A stretch of 64,000 nucleotides of DNA from Tolypothrix sp. PCC 7712. GTDB taxonomy: Bacteria; Cyanobacteriota; Cyanobacteriia; Cyanobacteriales; Nostocaceae. The translations under genes were made by a program, and so were the position numbers. The notes under the pieces were generated by a model. The model ran no database searches, had not been told where the DNA came from, and saw only the letters and a program-made list of their open reading frames with translations. Where the stretch lies: the NCBI RefSeq assembly GCF_025860405.1, contig NZ_CP063785.1, positions 1,488,001-1,552,000 of the forward strand, in the 5' to 3' direction. Shown here in pieces: positions 8,970 through 16,724 of the stretch. Position 1 is the stretch's first letter; each line of letters starts with the position of its first letter.

Positions 8970-9452
8970 TTATCGTTTAAGCCAACTGGTCATTTTTTGA
9001 ACAAGATCATGTCCTTTGCAGAGTATCCACTTCCTCAAGCTAGGGTTAAGTTTTCTTGTTTGTGGGGTAATATCTGGAACAGTTTTAATGGTATTGATTG
9101 GTGTAGGCTTTCCGTAATAGCTTGCTTTGGCAGCTTTATCCTTCAAGCGATTATTATTGACCTGTTCGTCATCCCAAGTTGAAGCCTCGATCGCTTGTCC
9201 ACGTCGGATAAAGTAGTGGGAACGGCAGGATAAACTCCAGTTACCGATCGACGGATGTAATGAGACTGTTTCTCCATCAAATATCAATGACCAGTCAATT
9301 GGCGTAAAGGGTGTGACCACCTCTTCACCGCAACCGCAGCAACAACGGTGGACAGCTATGGCGTATTCTATAGAAATGTAAAGCACGCCCGACTCCAAAC
9401 ATTCTGGAATATGCTCGACGAAACGGTGTTCGAGATAAGTATGGCGCATCAT
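8970..9452 (-). CDS. DUF6527-like Cys-rich protein of ubiquitin-like operon
   Basis: This 160-residue protein has a compact Cys cluster (Arg-Cys-Cys-Cys-Gly-Cys-Gly-Glu) at about 34-41 and a later LSCRSHYFIRRG motif near 74-85, a pattern I associate with DUF6527. Its ATG overlaps the E1-like gene by 4 nt, so it is co-translated with it. As I recall, DUF6527 proteins accompany multi-ubiquitin and E1-like genes in bacterial ubiquitin-like operons, where a Ubl-processing (peptidase or metal-dependent) role has been suggested. I cannot verify that role from the sequence. The conserved Cys and His residues would suit metal binding. Confidence 0.7.
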   Translation of the reverse strand: MMRHTYLEHRFVEHIPECLESGVLYISIEYAIAVHRCCCGCGEEVVTPFTPIDWSLIFDGETVSLHPSIGNWSLSCRSHYFIRRGQAIEASTWDDEQVNNNRLKDKAAKASYYGKPTPINTIKTVPDITPQTRKLNPSLRKWILCKGHDLVQKMTSWLKR

Positions 9453-10624
9453 GAGCCTCCAGTATTAGTTAGAGAGTTGCCATCAGTCGTATACAGGCAG
9501 TGATGCTCCCGATCCAAATCACGGTAAAAACCCCGAAGTTTTTTCCACTTGATGACAGCCATTGATGCGTTTAGGGCATTCAAGTCAGCAACCTGAATAT
9601 TGGAGGTGTATATGTCATCCTCGCTACCGTCAGAAAAGTTGACTTTACCCTGGTAAATATGCTCACGATTGTCTGGAGTGCTTGTTGTCACCCGTAAGAG
9701 ACCACCTAGCGAGTCATCGACTAATTCCAGTCCCATGCCAAGATCAATGAAAGATATGCCCAGAGCCTCCAGTTTTTGAAAGATCGCCCGCTTCGCCGCC
9801 CCACTATCTATGCAAATAAACACGAAGCTAAGACCTTCTAACAAGTGAAGGTTGTCAGCACCGAGCGCTACGGCATGAGGGATGATCCTTCGGTGCATCT
9901 TAGAATAGATGCCCGCCATATAATCGACCTTCTGGGGTGCTTCCCGCAAATCGTCTATCGAGGGTGCTCCAGGTGATCGAAAAGCATTATGCTGAAGGAA
10001 GAGGTCAGGATCGAAAAGGTGAATTTCCCTTACAGGAGTCTTGGCGGCCAAATCTAGCACATACGATCCAGTGCCGCCCAGCCCGATAATCCCTACTGTT
10101 TCGGTAGCAAGACGCTGGGTAAGGGCACCAATACCTACCCGATCAGACGCTGTCTCAATGTAGTTGAAGATGCTGTCCTCCCCTTCGTCAGGTACACGGA
10201 AGGTTCGTGGGCTTATACCTGGTTGCAAGACTGCCGCCGCTCCAGAGATGATAACAGCATAGGTTGACATTTTGTGGTAATAGTCTGTATAGCCACCAGC
10301 TGGCTTACTTGAGAAGGAGTGCTTTGCTATCACTCCGTGTCCGATATCCCTATCACCACTTTGATGTGCGATCTGGTGGATCGCTGTACCATCGGCATTA
10401 CAGGGAAACTCACCATCAAAGAAGACTACATGGTCTCCAGCATATTGAGTAACATCTCCAGCCATGTTTAAGGTCGAAATAAGCGTTCCGGTTCGCACCT
10501 GCCGTTGGGCGTTAACGTAAGGAATCTCTCGCAGAAGAAGGAGACCGCCCTGGATTTGGATACAATAGCCCTCATCGCGCAGGCGCTTCAGGTCTGGACT
10601 ATGATTTATCAGTTTGTGTGACAT
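9449..10624 (-). CDS. ThiF/E1-like adenylyltransferase of bacterial ubiquitin-like system
   Basis: This enzyme of about 391 residues probably adenylates the C-terminus of the ubiquitin-like protein encoded just upstream. The frame is open from 10666, but the ATG at 10624 (Met-Ser-His-Lys), 9 nt after a GGAAG, is the better start. It has an N-terminal domain of about 170 residues, DUF6791-like from memory. The E1/ThiF Rossmann core follows, with VGIIGLGGTGSY and then HLFDPD about 30 residues later, the classic nucleotide-binding and Asp motifs. A Cys lies in FICIDSG, downstream of the adenylation core. The zinc-binding CxxC pairs of MoeB/ThiF are absent. Its start overlaps the multi-ubiquitin gene and its end overlaps the DUF6527-like gene. 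Confidence 0.85.
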   Translation of the reverse strand: MSHKLINHSPDLKRLRDEGYCIQIQGGLLLLREIPYVNAQRQVRTGTLISTLNMAGDVTQYAGDHVVFFDGEFPCNADGTAIHQIAHQSGDRDIGHGVIAKHSFSSKPAGGYTDYYHKMSTYAVIISGAAAVLQPGISPRTFRVPDEGEDSIFNYIETASDRVGIGALTQRLATETVGIIGLGGTGSYVLDLAAKTPVREIHLFDPDLFLQHNAFRSPGAPSIDDLREAPQKVDYMAGIYSKMHRRIIPHAVALGADNLHLLEGLSFVFICIDSGAAKRAIFQKLEALGISFIDLGMGLELVDDSLGGLLRVTTSTPDNREHIYQGKVNFSDGSEDDIYTSNIQVADLNALNASMAVIKWKKLRGFYRDLDREHHCLYTTDGNSLTNTGGS

Positions 10625-11321
10625 TAAAGATGCTTCCTTTTTTGATTTTGATGACATTGCCAGCACTCAGTACGCCATCGGGAGGCACAGAAGCAGCTTT
10701 GCGATAGGTGACAGAAAAAACAGCGTTTGGATTATGTGTACCAGGGAAGGCTAGTTCAACGATTTGTTCAAACGTTACGCTAGGTCCAAACACTAATTTT
10801 GGTCTGGCATTGACGATAATTTCGATCTTGCTTGTCGGAAGAGGTGCAGTGATAAAGCACTCGATGCCTGGGGCAGTTAGGTCAATCATCTCCTCTGGGT
10901 CAATCAGCTTGTCTGTCCCACCGCGAATTTCAAGGAATACTGCCTGCTCATTGCCGACGTTGGCAAGTTCATAGAGATCGGAACCTCTGATCGCAGGCTT
11001 GCCCCAAGTGATTTGGCGATCGTTGAGGGTCAACTTAAAATTACGGTCGGTGCGGAAGACCACAAATTTCTCAACGCCGCGTCCGCGCAGATCAAATGAT
11101 TCGTCGAGGCGGATATCCTCGAAGTCACCCGAAGGCAAAATAGCGAACAAGCTGTAGTCGCCCTGTCGTTCAAGTCCACCCGCAACAAGAATTTGGCGAC
11201 CTAGAGGAACAGGATCGGCTATCTCAATAGTTCGGAAGTTCAAATTATCTAACGCAAATTGGATCGAGTATGTACGGGACTCGCCCCGATCTCCACAAGA
11301 ATCCGCTGAATTATTTTTCAT
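10599..11321 (-). CDS. Multi-ubiquitin domain protein (three Ubl repeats)
   Basis: This 240-residue protein appears to hold three ubiquitin-like repeats at about 20-90, 93-162 and 165-235. Each alternates a beta hairpin with a helix and ends in a hydrophobic strand; the last ends in FNVTQTDKS. It matches the 'multiubiquitin' family found beside E1-like enzymes in bacteria. The C-terminus ends in Ser with no terminal Gly-Gly, so conjugation would need a different end chemistry or processing. It is first in the operon, followed by the E1-like gene with a 26-nt overlap. The divergent XRE/ImmA pair begins about 160 bp upstream and may control it. Confidence 0.85.
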   Translation of the reverse strand: MKNNSADSCGDRGESRTYSIQFALDNLNFRTIEIADPVPLGRQILVAGGLERQGDYSLFAILPSGDFEDIRLDESFDLRGRGVEKFVVFRTDRNFKLTLNDRQITWGKPAIRGSDLYELANVGNEQAVFLEIRGGTDKLIDPEEMIDLTAPGIECFITAPLPTSKIEIIVNARPKLVFGPSVTFEQIVELAFPGTHNPNAVFSVTYRKAASVPPDGVLSAGNVIKIKKGSIFNVTQTDKS

Positions 11322-11484
11322 GAAATTTTATCTCCTAAATCTTGATTACGTAGAAAGAAACAACTTTTAGATACCCTAACAGAGGAAAAATTGCATGTCA
11401 ACTGCAAAAACACAAATTAATGTCAATATTAGAAACACGTCAATCACATTGACATAACACCCTTTTTTTCCGATACTGGATGTT
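11322..11484. promoter_or_regulatory. Divergent promoter region between Ubl operon and XRE/ImmA pair
   Basis: This 163-bp intergenic region separates two opposite transcription units and must hold both promoters. A direct repeat is visible: AATTAATGTCAATATTAG and, 22 bp on, CAATCACATTGACATAAC, which share TGTCAAT in opposite orientation (ATTGACA). The pair of inverted ATTGACA/TGTCAAT half-sites at about 11420-11456 is a reasonable operator for the XRE protein. Confidence 0.4.
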
Positions 11485-11817
11485 ATGAAAACTAATGAAA
11501 CGCTCTTATATCAAAAACTTGGTCAGCATCTACGGCAAAAGCGAGAGGCAGCTAAATTAACCCAAGCGCATGTGGCAGAAGGGGTTGGGGTCTTGCGTAC
11601 CTCAATTACCAATATTGAAGCAGGTCGTCAGAAAGCCCCCCTGCACTTAATCTACGAGCTTTGTGCTGTTTTACAGGTTGACATCAAGGATGTTTTGCCT
11701 CCCCTGAGTGAACTAGCAGAGACTCAAAACTCGACCATTGAGATCGGTGGTCGCCTAAAAAATGTTCCTCCAAGAAGTGCCGAATTGATTGATGAATTAC
11801 TTAATAACGCAACTTAA
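11485..11817 (+). CDS. XRE-family HTH transcriptional regulator
   Basis: This 110-residue protein has a Cro/C1-type helix-turn-helix in its first 70 residues: LGQHLRQKREAAKLTQ, then HVAEGVGV, then RTSITNIEAGRQKA, the standard recognition-helix pattern. It lies 8 nt before an ImmA/IrrE-type peptidase gene. This is the usual arrangement in which the peptidase inactivates the repressor in response to damage or invasion. The pair is divergent from the multi-ubiquitin operon, so it may control that operon, but this is inferred from position. Confidence 0.88.
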   Translation: MKTNETLLYQKLGQHLRQKREAAKLTQAHVAEGVGVLRTSITNIEAGRQKAPLHLIYELCAVLQVDIKDVLPPLSELAETQNSTIEIGGRLKNVPPRSAELIDELLNNAT

Positions 11818-11825
11818 TTAACACA

Positions 11826-12347
11826 ATGTCTGTCAAAGCCAAGAAACTTGCCCAATCTCTTATAGAAAGCTACAAGCTTGCAATTCCTGTTGATTTAAAT
11901 TTGATTGCCGAACAGGAGGGCATTTTTATACGAAAGGAGGCTCTTGAAGACAATGTGTCGGGTATGCTGGTAATTAAGGATGAACAATCGGTGATAGTTG
12001 TTAATGTCAAGCATCACCCGAATCGGCAGAGATTTACTATTGCTCACGAATTAGGGCATTATTTTTTGCATAGAAAACTTGCAAGTATATTTTTTGATGA
12101 GTCATTATTGTTTTTTCGGGATGAGAAGTCTGCCCAAGGAACAAAATTTCAAGAGATAGAGGCAAATACTTTTGCAGCAGAACTCTTAATGCCTGAGAAA
12201 GTTCTGCGGGAAAGACTCTCCCAAGAACCGCTAGACGCACTAGATGATGTTGAGCAGTCTGCTCTTGGAGAACTTGCAGATGAACTTCAAGTTAGTTGTC
12301 AAGCACTGACTATACGACTAACACGATTAGGTTTAATCACTGGTTGA
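11826..12347 (+). CDS. ImmA/IrrE-type zinc metallopeptidase
   Basis: This 173-residue protein has the zinc-binding HEXXH motif (His74-Glu75-x-x-His78) in AHELGHYFLH, and the downstream acidic helix FAAELLMPE that usually gives the third ligand. ImmA/IrrE enzymes cut an XRE-type repressor to induce mobile-element or stress genes. It starts 8 nt after the XRE gene, which makes a standard regulator-peptidase pair. The target is probably the XRE protein, and the controlled unit is probably the adjacent ubiquitin-like operon. Confidence 0.88.
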   Translation: MSVKAKKLAQSLIESYKLAIPVDLNLIAEQEGIFIRKEALEDNVSGMLVIKDEQSVIVVNVKHHPNRQRFTIAHELGHYFLHRKLASIFFDESLLFFRDEKSAQGTKFQEIEANTFAAELLMPEKVLRERLSQEPLDALDDVEQSALGELADELQVSCQALTIRLTRLGLITG

Positions 12348-12363
12348 GACAAAACCAGTTTAA

Positions 12364-12825
12364 TTGGCTCAAACTTTGGCTCTCTCGTTGAATATTCTAT
12401 TAATTCATCTTGCTACTCACGGTTTACTGGATGATTTTAAAGGTTTAGGTGTCCCCAGTGCTGTGGCTCTCTCCCCTGATGATAAAGATAACGGCTTGCT
12501 AACTGCAAATGAAATTTTAGATTTAAAAACTAACGCCGAATTAGTTGTTTTAAGTGCTTGCGATACTGGGCAAGGTACAGTTACAGGTGATGGTGTCATT
12601 AGGTTATCTCGCGCTTTAATTTCTGCCGGTGCGCTGAGTGTGATTGTCACATTATGGTCAATTCCCGATAGTCCTTCCGCATTATTAATGGGGGAATTTT
12701 ACCGCCAGTTTCAGAAAAATCCTGATAAAGCACAAGCACTGCGGCAAGCAATTTTGGTAACGATGAAACAGCATCCTCATCCTAGCGCATGGGCTGCATT
12801 TACTTTGATTGGCGAAGCTGAGTGA
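12364..12825 (+). pseudogene. CHAT-domain protease remnant (C-terminal fragment)
   Basis: The frame translates to the C-terminal part of a CHAT (caspase-like) domain. It has the catalytic His in LIHLATHG, the catalytic Cys in LSACDTG, and the typical end with SALLMGEFYRQF and HPSAWAAFTLIG. Full CHAT proteins are several hundred residues long with N-terminal TPR or other domains. Here only about 150 residues remain, and the first codon available is TTG, 16 nt after the ImmA stop. The catalytic pair is intact, so a short product cannot be excluded, but a broken gene is more likely. Confidence 0.7.
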
Positions 12826-13000
12826 GAACTCAGGTTATTTGGTGTCGCTAGCTAACGACATTACTGCGATCGCTTTATCCTGATACTGTTTGTCAATCTT
12901 TATACCATAAGTGCTTAAAACACTGTAGCGATCGCACTGTAAAAAATCAAGCCAATAAAAACACTTCAAAAATTATTTGATTTTCAAGCATTCGTATCAG

Positions 13001-13219
13001 CTAACGCTTGTGGAAAATTTGCCTGAAGCGTTTAAAAGAATAATTTTGTAATGTATGTGAAGATATTTTACCAAAATGCTTATCCAAAGAATTCTTGATA
13101 AATTGCGCTTCAACTAAATCGTCAATGCTGGTTCGGTGTAAAACGGGTGTAAAGATTGTGTGCAAGCTCGAAAGCATTAGAAAATCAAGGTTGTTGTCAC
13201 CTTCCCAAGGTAAACTCAA
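13001..13219 (-). CDS. Doubtful small ORF, possible gene remnant
   Basis: This 72-codon ORF encodes a mixed, moderately basic sequence with a C-terminal Arg/Lys/Phe-rich stretch. I do not recognise it. It begins just inside a GC-rich repeat, has no clear ribosome-binding site and sits in a repeat-rich gap, so a decayed gene end or a chance ORF is as likely as a real gene. Confidence 0.15.
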   Translation of the reverse strand: MSLPWEGDNNLDFLMLSSLHTIFTPVLHRTSIDDLVEAQFIKNSLDKHFGKISSHTLQNYSFKRFRQIFHKR

Positions 13220-13583
13220 GTTGGTAGTGCGTTAGCGTTGGCGGAGCCAACGCACCAGAAGCTTTGCCGTTCGCGGTAGCGTGTCTGAAAGAGAAAGCAT
13301 CGCTTAATTAGCCCATATCATAATTTGTAGATGTAGTCAAATTATGCCCTACATCCTCAGATAACTCCTTTTCTCTAAGCATTAATGCTTAATCTTTCTC
13401 TGATTTTGATTATTGGGGATATAAGTTCTAAAGTTGAGAGCAGACAAAAATATTATCTTTCGCGATCGCCTGTAAAATGCCAAAAGCTAGATAATGATTA
13501 TATATCTGTTATTGAGATTAGCTATAACTGAATACTGTAAAGAGTTAGAGAGTATTCGCCTCTTTAATCGCACCGCAGAGGTC

Positions 13584-13608
13584 AGGGATTCGAGTTCCCT
13601 ATTCTCCA
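13584..13608 (+). tRNA. Orphan tRNA 3' fragment (T-arm plus acceptor 3' strand)
   Basis: A perfect T-arm can be drawn: stem AGGGA / TCCCT enclosing the 7-nt loop TTCGAGT. It is followed by seven bases ATTCTCC and an A, as an acceptor 3' strand plus discriminator. A matching 5' strand (GGAGAAT) and a D-arm are absent in the 80 bases upstream. The preceding bases (CCTCT...AGAGG) allow only an odd long-loop hairpin. It is therefore a partial gene, as left when an element integrates into the 3' end of a tRNA gene. The amino acid cannot be assigned. Confidence 0.6.
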
Positions 13609-13740
13609 CTAATTTCAAATCTATAAGCTGCAAATCTTTCAAGGCTTCGCACTGCGAGTAATCAGCTACCTCATTGCCATTAAATTATAGCTGAAAATGT
13701 GGCAAATCTGGATAAACCTAGATAATTAACAGTGTTTAGC

Positions 13741-14589
13741 TTACCCCTTCAAATAACTGGGATTCCATTGTAACCAGTAAGTTTCTAAGGATCTGGCGAT
13801 TACATCTGCTAATTTACCAAATAAGGCGTATAGCAAAATGCTTAATACCACGACATCTGTTTGCATAAATTCTCTGGCGTTCATTGCCATATAACCAATC
13901 CCAGAATCAGCAGCGATGGTTTCAGCAACAATCAGTGTCAACCACATAATACCTAAAGAAAAACGCACACCTACCAAAATAGAAGATAATGCGCCGGGGA
14001 GAATAATTCGCCAAAATAAGCCCCAGGTATTTAAACCATAAACTTTTCCCATTTCAATTAATCCAGAATCTACACTCCGGATACCATGAAATGTATTTAA
14101 ATAAATTGGGAACATTACACCTAAAGATACAAGAAATAATCTAGCTTCATCCCCAATTCCAAACCATAAAATTACTAGGGGGATTAATGCGAGGTTGGGA
14201 ATATTACGTAACATTTGAATAGAAGTATCTAACAATTTCTCAGCAATTGGAGAAATCCCATTTACTAAACCTAAAATAAAGCCAATACTGCCACCTACCA
14301 AAAAGCCAGAAATTGCTCTAGCAGCACTAATACCAATATTTCTAAATAGTTCACCAGTTTGGGCTAAATGAATAGCAGCGCCCAGTACACTTAAAGGCGC
14401 AGGTAAAATTCTTGTAGGAATTATGCCTAGAGATGATAATAATTGCCAGACAACAATAATGGATATGGGTACTAACCAAGGGATGAAAGATTGAATTTGG
14501 CGATTTTTGAGAAATTGATATTTTGATTTTTGCTTTTTCATTGTTTGCTTTGATGGAAAGCTATTAGGAGAAGATGAGATAGTTTTCAT
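13741..14589 (-). CDS. Sulfonate/taurine ABC transporter permease (SsuC/TauC-like)
   Basis: This 282-residue membrane protein of the BPD-transporter family should form the channel for imported aliphatic sulfonates. After a polar N-terminus it has about six hydrophobic helices (first at about 38-55). The EAA-type cytoplasmic loop for contact with the ATPase is visible near residue 185 (MGKVYGLNTWGLFWRIILPGAL). It is the last gene of a minus-strand series with a binding protein, a TauD-like dioxygenase and a methyltransferase. The matching ATPase lies upstream at 18628-19431. The substrate (taurine or another sulfonate) is inferred from neighbours. Confidence 0.85.
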   Translation of the reverse strand: MKTISSSPNSFPSKQTMKKQKSKYQFLKNRQIQSFIPWLVPISIIVVWQLLSSLGIIPTRILPAPLSVLGAAIHLAQTGELFRNIGISAARAISGFLVGGSIGFILGLVNGISPIAEKLLDTSIQMLRNIPNLALIPLVILWFGIGDEARLFLVSLGVMFPIYLNTFHGIRSVDSGLIEMGKVYGLNTWGLFWRIILPGALSSILVGVRFSLGIMWLTLIVAETIAADSGIGYMAMNAREFMQTDVVVLSILLYALFGKLADVIARSLETYWLQWNPSYLKG

Positions 14590-14669
14590 GATGTACTATT
14601 GCTTGATAGCAGCCTATGTGGACACAGTTAGAAAAGGAACTGATGACAAATAACAAATTACAAGCTTGA

Positions 14670-15488
14670 TTAATTTTTCCAAGCAGCTATGACAGTAATA
14701 GGAAGTTCTTCTGTAAATCTTCCAGAAGGCTCTACTTTTAGCAGAGATTCTCTAAGGTCAGCTTCAAATTTTTTTCTATTTTCCGCATTACCAAAGAAAG
14801 AAGGTAAACAAAAAGCTGTGGAATATAGATAGCCAATGTATGAGTCAATTGTCCAAGATTTCTCATATTTAACTTCATAGTTAGCTTGGCGACTAAATGA
14901 TGATTTCTCGATAATTTCTTCGTGGGGAATTGCTAAAGGTTGCCATTCTCCTTGACCACCTTGACCTGTGCGGCGTTTTTCACCTAACCAACGCTGTACA
15001 ATCGAAATGGCAGTTTGTTTCCACGGATGTTCGCTATTCCAGGGGTCTTCATAAGTTTTGATAATCGCCAGACCACCATTATTAGAAAGTAAATTGTAGA
15101 TATGGTCTATAACTAATTCTCGCTGCATCCAGTGAAAAGCTCTACCAATTGTCACTAGTTGGAATTTACCAACAGCAAGAGAAATATTTTCTGCTCTATC
15201 TTTTACCCAACTTATGTTTGTTGCACCCACTTCTGCTGCTTGGCGTTGCGCTTCTAAAAGCATATCCGCATCTGGATCTAAACCGATAACTTCTTTGAAT
15301 TGATCGCGTAAAGGAATAGCAATTAAGCCTGCACCACAGCCTAAATCTAATAATCTTCCTTGCCCATCTAATTGAAACTTATCGGTGAGTAAATCGAATA
15401 ACACAGGTGGATACTGGGGTCGATAACGAGCATAGTACCAAGCTGCACCTTCAAATAAAGTTGGGTCATAAGCAGGAATTGTTGTCAT
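14670..15488 (-). CDS. Class I SAM-dependent methyltransferase
   Basis: This protein of about 272 residues has the SAM-binding motif I LLDLGCGAG near residues 46-54 and the acidic end of strand 2 in IGLDPDADM. The frame is open from 15578, but the ATG at 15488 (Met-Thr-Thr-Ile-Pro) gives the usual N-terminus of this family (a short lead, then ARYRPQYP). It sits between the TauD-like gene and the permease on the same strand, so it is likely part of the sulfur operon. The substrate is unknown. Confidence 0.75.
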   Translation of the reverse strand: MTTIPAYDPTLFEGAAWYYARYRPQYPPVLFDLLTDKFQLDGQGRLLDLGCGAGLIAIPLRDQFKEVIGLDPDADMLLEAQRQAAEVGATNISWVKDRAENISLAVGKFQLVTIGRAFHWMQRELVIDHIYNLLSNNGGLAIIKTYEDPWNSEHPWKQTAISIVQRWLGEKRRTGQGGQGEWQPLAIPHEEIIEKSSFSRQANYEVKYEKSWTIDSYIGYLYSTAFCLPSFFGNAENRKKFEADLRESLLKVEPSGRFTEELPITVIAAWKN

Positions 15489-15612
15489 ATATTTAATGTC
15501 AAAATTTAAATTTAAAAATATGCTTTTTAGGTGAGTGATTAACTGCAACAAGTTTAAAAATGATATTGATTCAATCAAAACTATTGCAGTTATCCACTCA
15601 CAATCTCAATAC

Positions 15613-16476
15613 CTAAAACGGACGGCTTCCAGCTAAACTTACACGCTTTAATATCCGTCTTTCGCTGGGGTCAAATGGTGTTCTGTGGTGCAAAGTAGCT
15701 TGATTATCCCAGTAAACAATATCGCCTACAGACCATTTATGTTGATAATAAAACTGTGGCTGATTGAGATGTTGACGTAATTGAGCAATTAATTCTGCTC
15801 CCTCTTGTGGTTCTAAACCAACAACCTCTACTTCTGTGGCGTAATCGAGGTATAGAATTTTTTTGCCACTTTCTGGATGTGTGCGTACTAGAGGATGGGG
15901 ATAAACAGGGCTAATTAATGGAATACTCTGATCCAAGCGATAGTTGGAACGAGGTGCATTGCGATCGCGCAAAAATGGATTGTAAGTAATCAGCTGTAAG
16001 TCTGCTATCCGCTTCTTAGTAAACTCATCTAACGTCTCATAGGCCAAATTTAAATTCAACCATGAAGTCTCGCCACCTTGGGAAGGAACTTCTAACGCAT
16101 AGAGTAGAGAACCGCTAGAGGGATAGGGAGTCCAATGGTGATCGCAATGAAAAGCTAATTCACCCGTACCTGTATAACCACCATCGACATTAGAAACAGG
16201 AATAATTACTGGTGTAGCGCCTGTTTCCGAAGCCAACACAGGGATATTCTGCGGTGGTATAAATAGAGAGCCAAAGTAGAATGCAAAATTTAAAAACTGC
16301 TCATCACTCAGCTGTTGATTTTTGAAGATGAGAATATGGCGATCGCGCAATGCTTGCTTTAGTTGCAAAATAATTTCTGGCGCAATAGCTTGACTCGTAT
16401 CTAATCCTGTAACTACAGCACCTAAAGGCGCATCTAAAGGCGAAATTTTAACTTCTGTTAACGTTAGCGTCGGCAT
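15613..16476 (-). CDS. TauD/TfdA-family Fe(II)/2-oxoglutarate dioxygenase, sulfur-poor
   Basis: Enzymes of this 287-residue family hydroxylate taurine or other sulfonates next to the C-S bond and so release sulfite. The iron-binding facial triad is visible: His110 and Asp112 in FHCDHHW, and the distal His263/264 in ATLHHRT. The Arg in the SERRILKRVS segment should bind 2-oxoglutarate. The protein has only one Met (the initiator) and one Cys (residue 111), which is strikingly low. It sits between a sulfonate-binding protein and the transporter permease. The function is well supported at family level; the exact sulfonate substrate is not known. Confidence 0.85.
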   Translation of the reverse strand: MPTLTLTEVKISPLDAPLGAVVTGLDTSQAIAPEIILQLKQALRDRHILIFKNQQLSDEQFLNFAFYFGSLFIPPQNIPVLASETGATPVIIPVSNVDGGYTGTGELAFHCDHHWTPYPSSGSLLYALEVPSQGGETSWLNLNLAYETLDEFTKKRIADLQLITYNPFLRDRNAPRSNYRLDQSIPLISPVYPHPLVRTHPESGKKILYLDYATEVEVVGLEPQEGAELIAQLRQHLNQPQFYYQHKWSVGDIVYWDNQATLHHRTPFDPSERRILKRVSLAGSRPF

Positions 16477-16724
16477 AGTATTCTTGAATTTTGAAAATAG
16501 GTAATGGGTAATAGGTAATGGGTAATTGGTAATGGGTAATCAGAATTTCTCACCTTGTCCCCCTCATCTCCCCAGTCCCCTCATCTCCCAATACTTGTCG
16601 GTTAAGGGGAAAAGGGGAAGGGGAAAAGGGGCAAGAAAAAACCTTTAACCCTTACCCTTTCGCCTTTTCCCCAAACCAAATTAAGAGTTTAAAATCCTTA
16701 ACCGAGCAGTATTGCCTCATCTCC
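16477..16724. repeat. Intergenic repeats with a 126-bp inverted-repeat element
   Basis: Near 16498-16540 a GGTAAT(A/G/T)-type unit repeats in tandem. From 16589 to 16714 runs an element with inverted ends: it starts CAATACTTGTCGGTTAAG, and the reverse complement of its end is CAATACTGCTCGGTTAAG. The middle is rich in GGGGAAAA and its complement. A second copy lies at 44415-44526 and a left-end fragment at about 47539-47570. It looks like a miniature transposable element without coding capacity. Confidence 0.7.

Larger units (their letters stand above)
12826..13740. other. Gene-poor stretch with repeats and a tRNA 3' remnant
   Basis: This 915-bp stretch has several HIP1-like GCGATCGC sites. 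Near 13220-13300 lies a GC-rich palindromic repeat (GCGTTGGCGGAGCC with its inverted partner). One doubtful ORF and the tRNA fragment are listed separately. It separates the defence-type island from the sulfur locus and could contain the island's edge. Confidence 0.5.
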
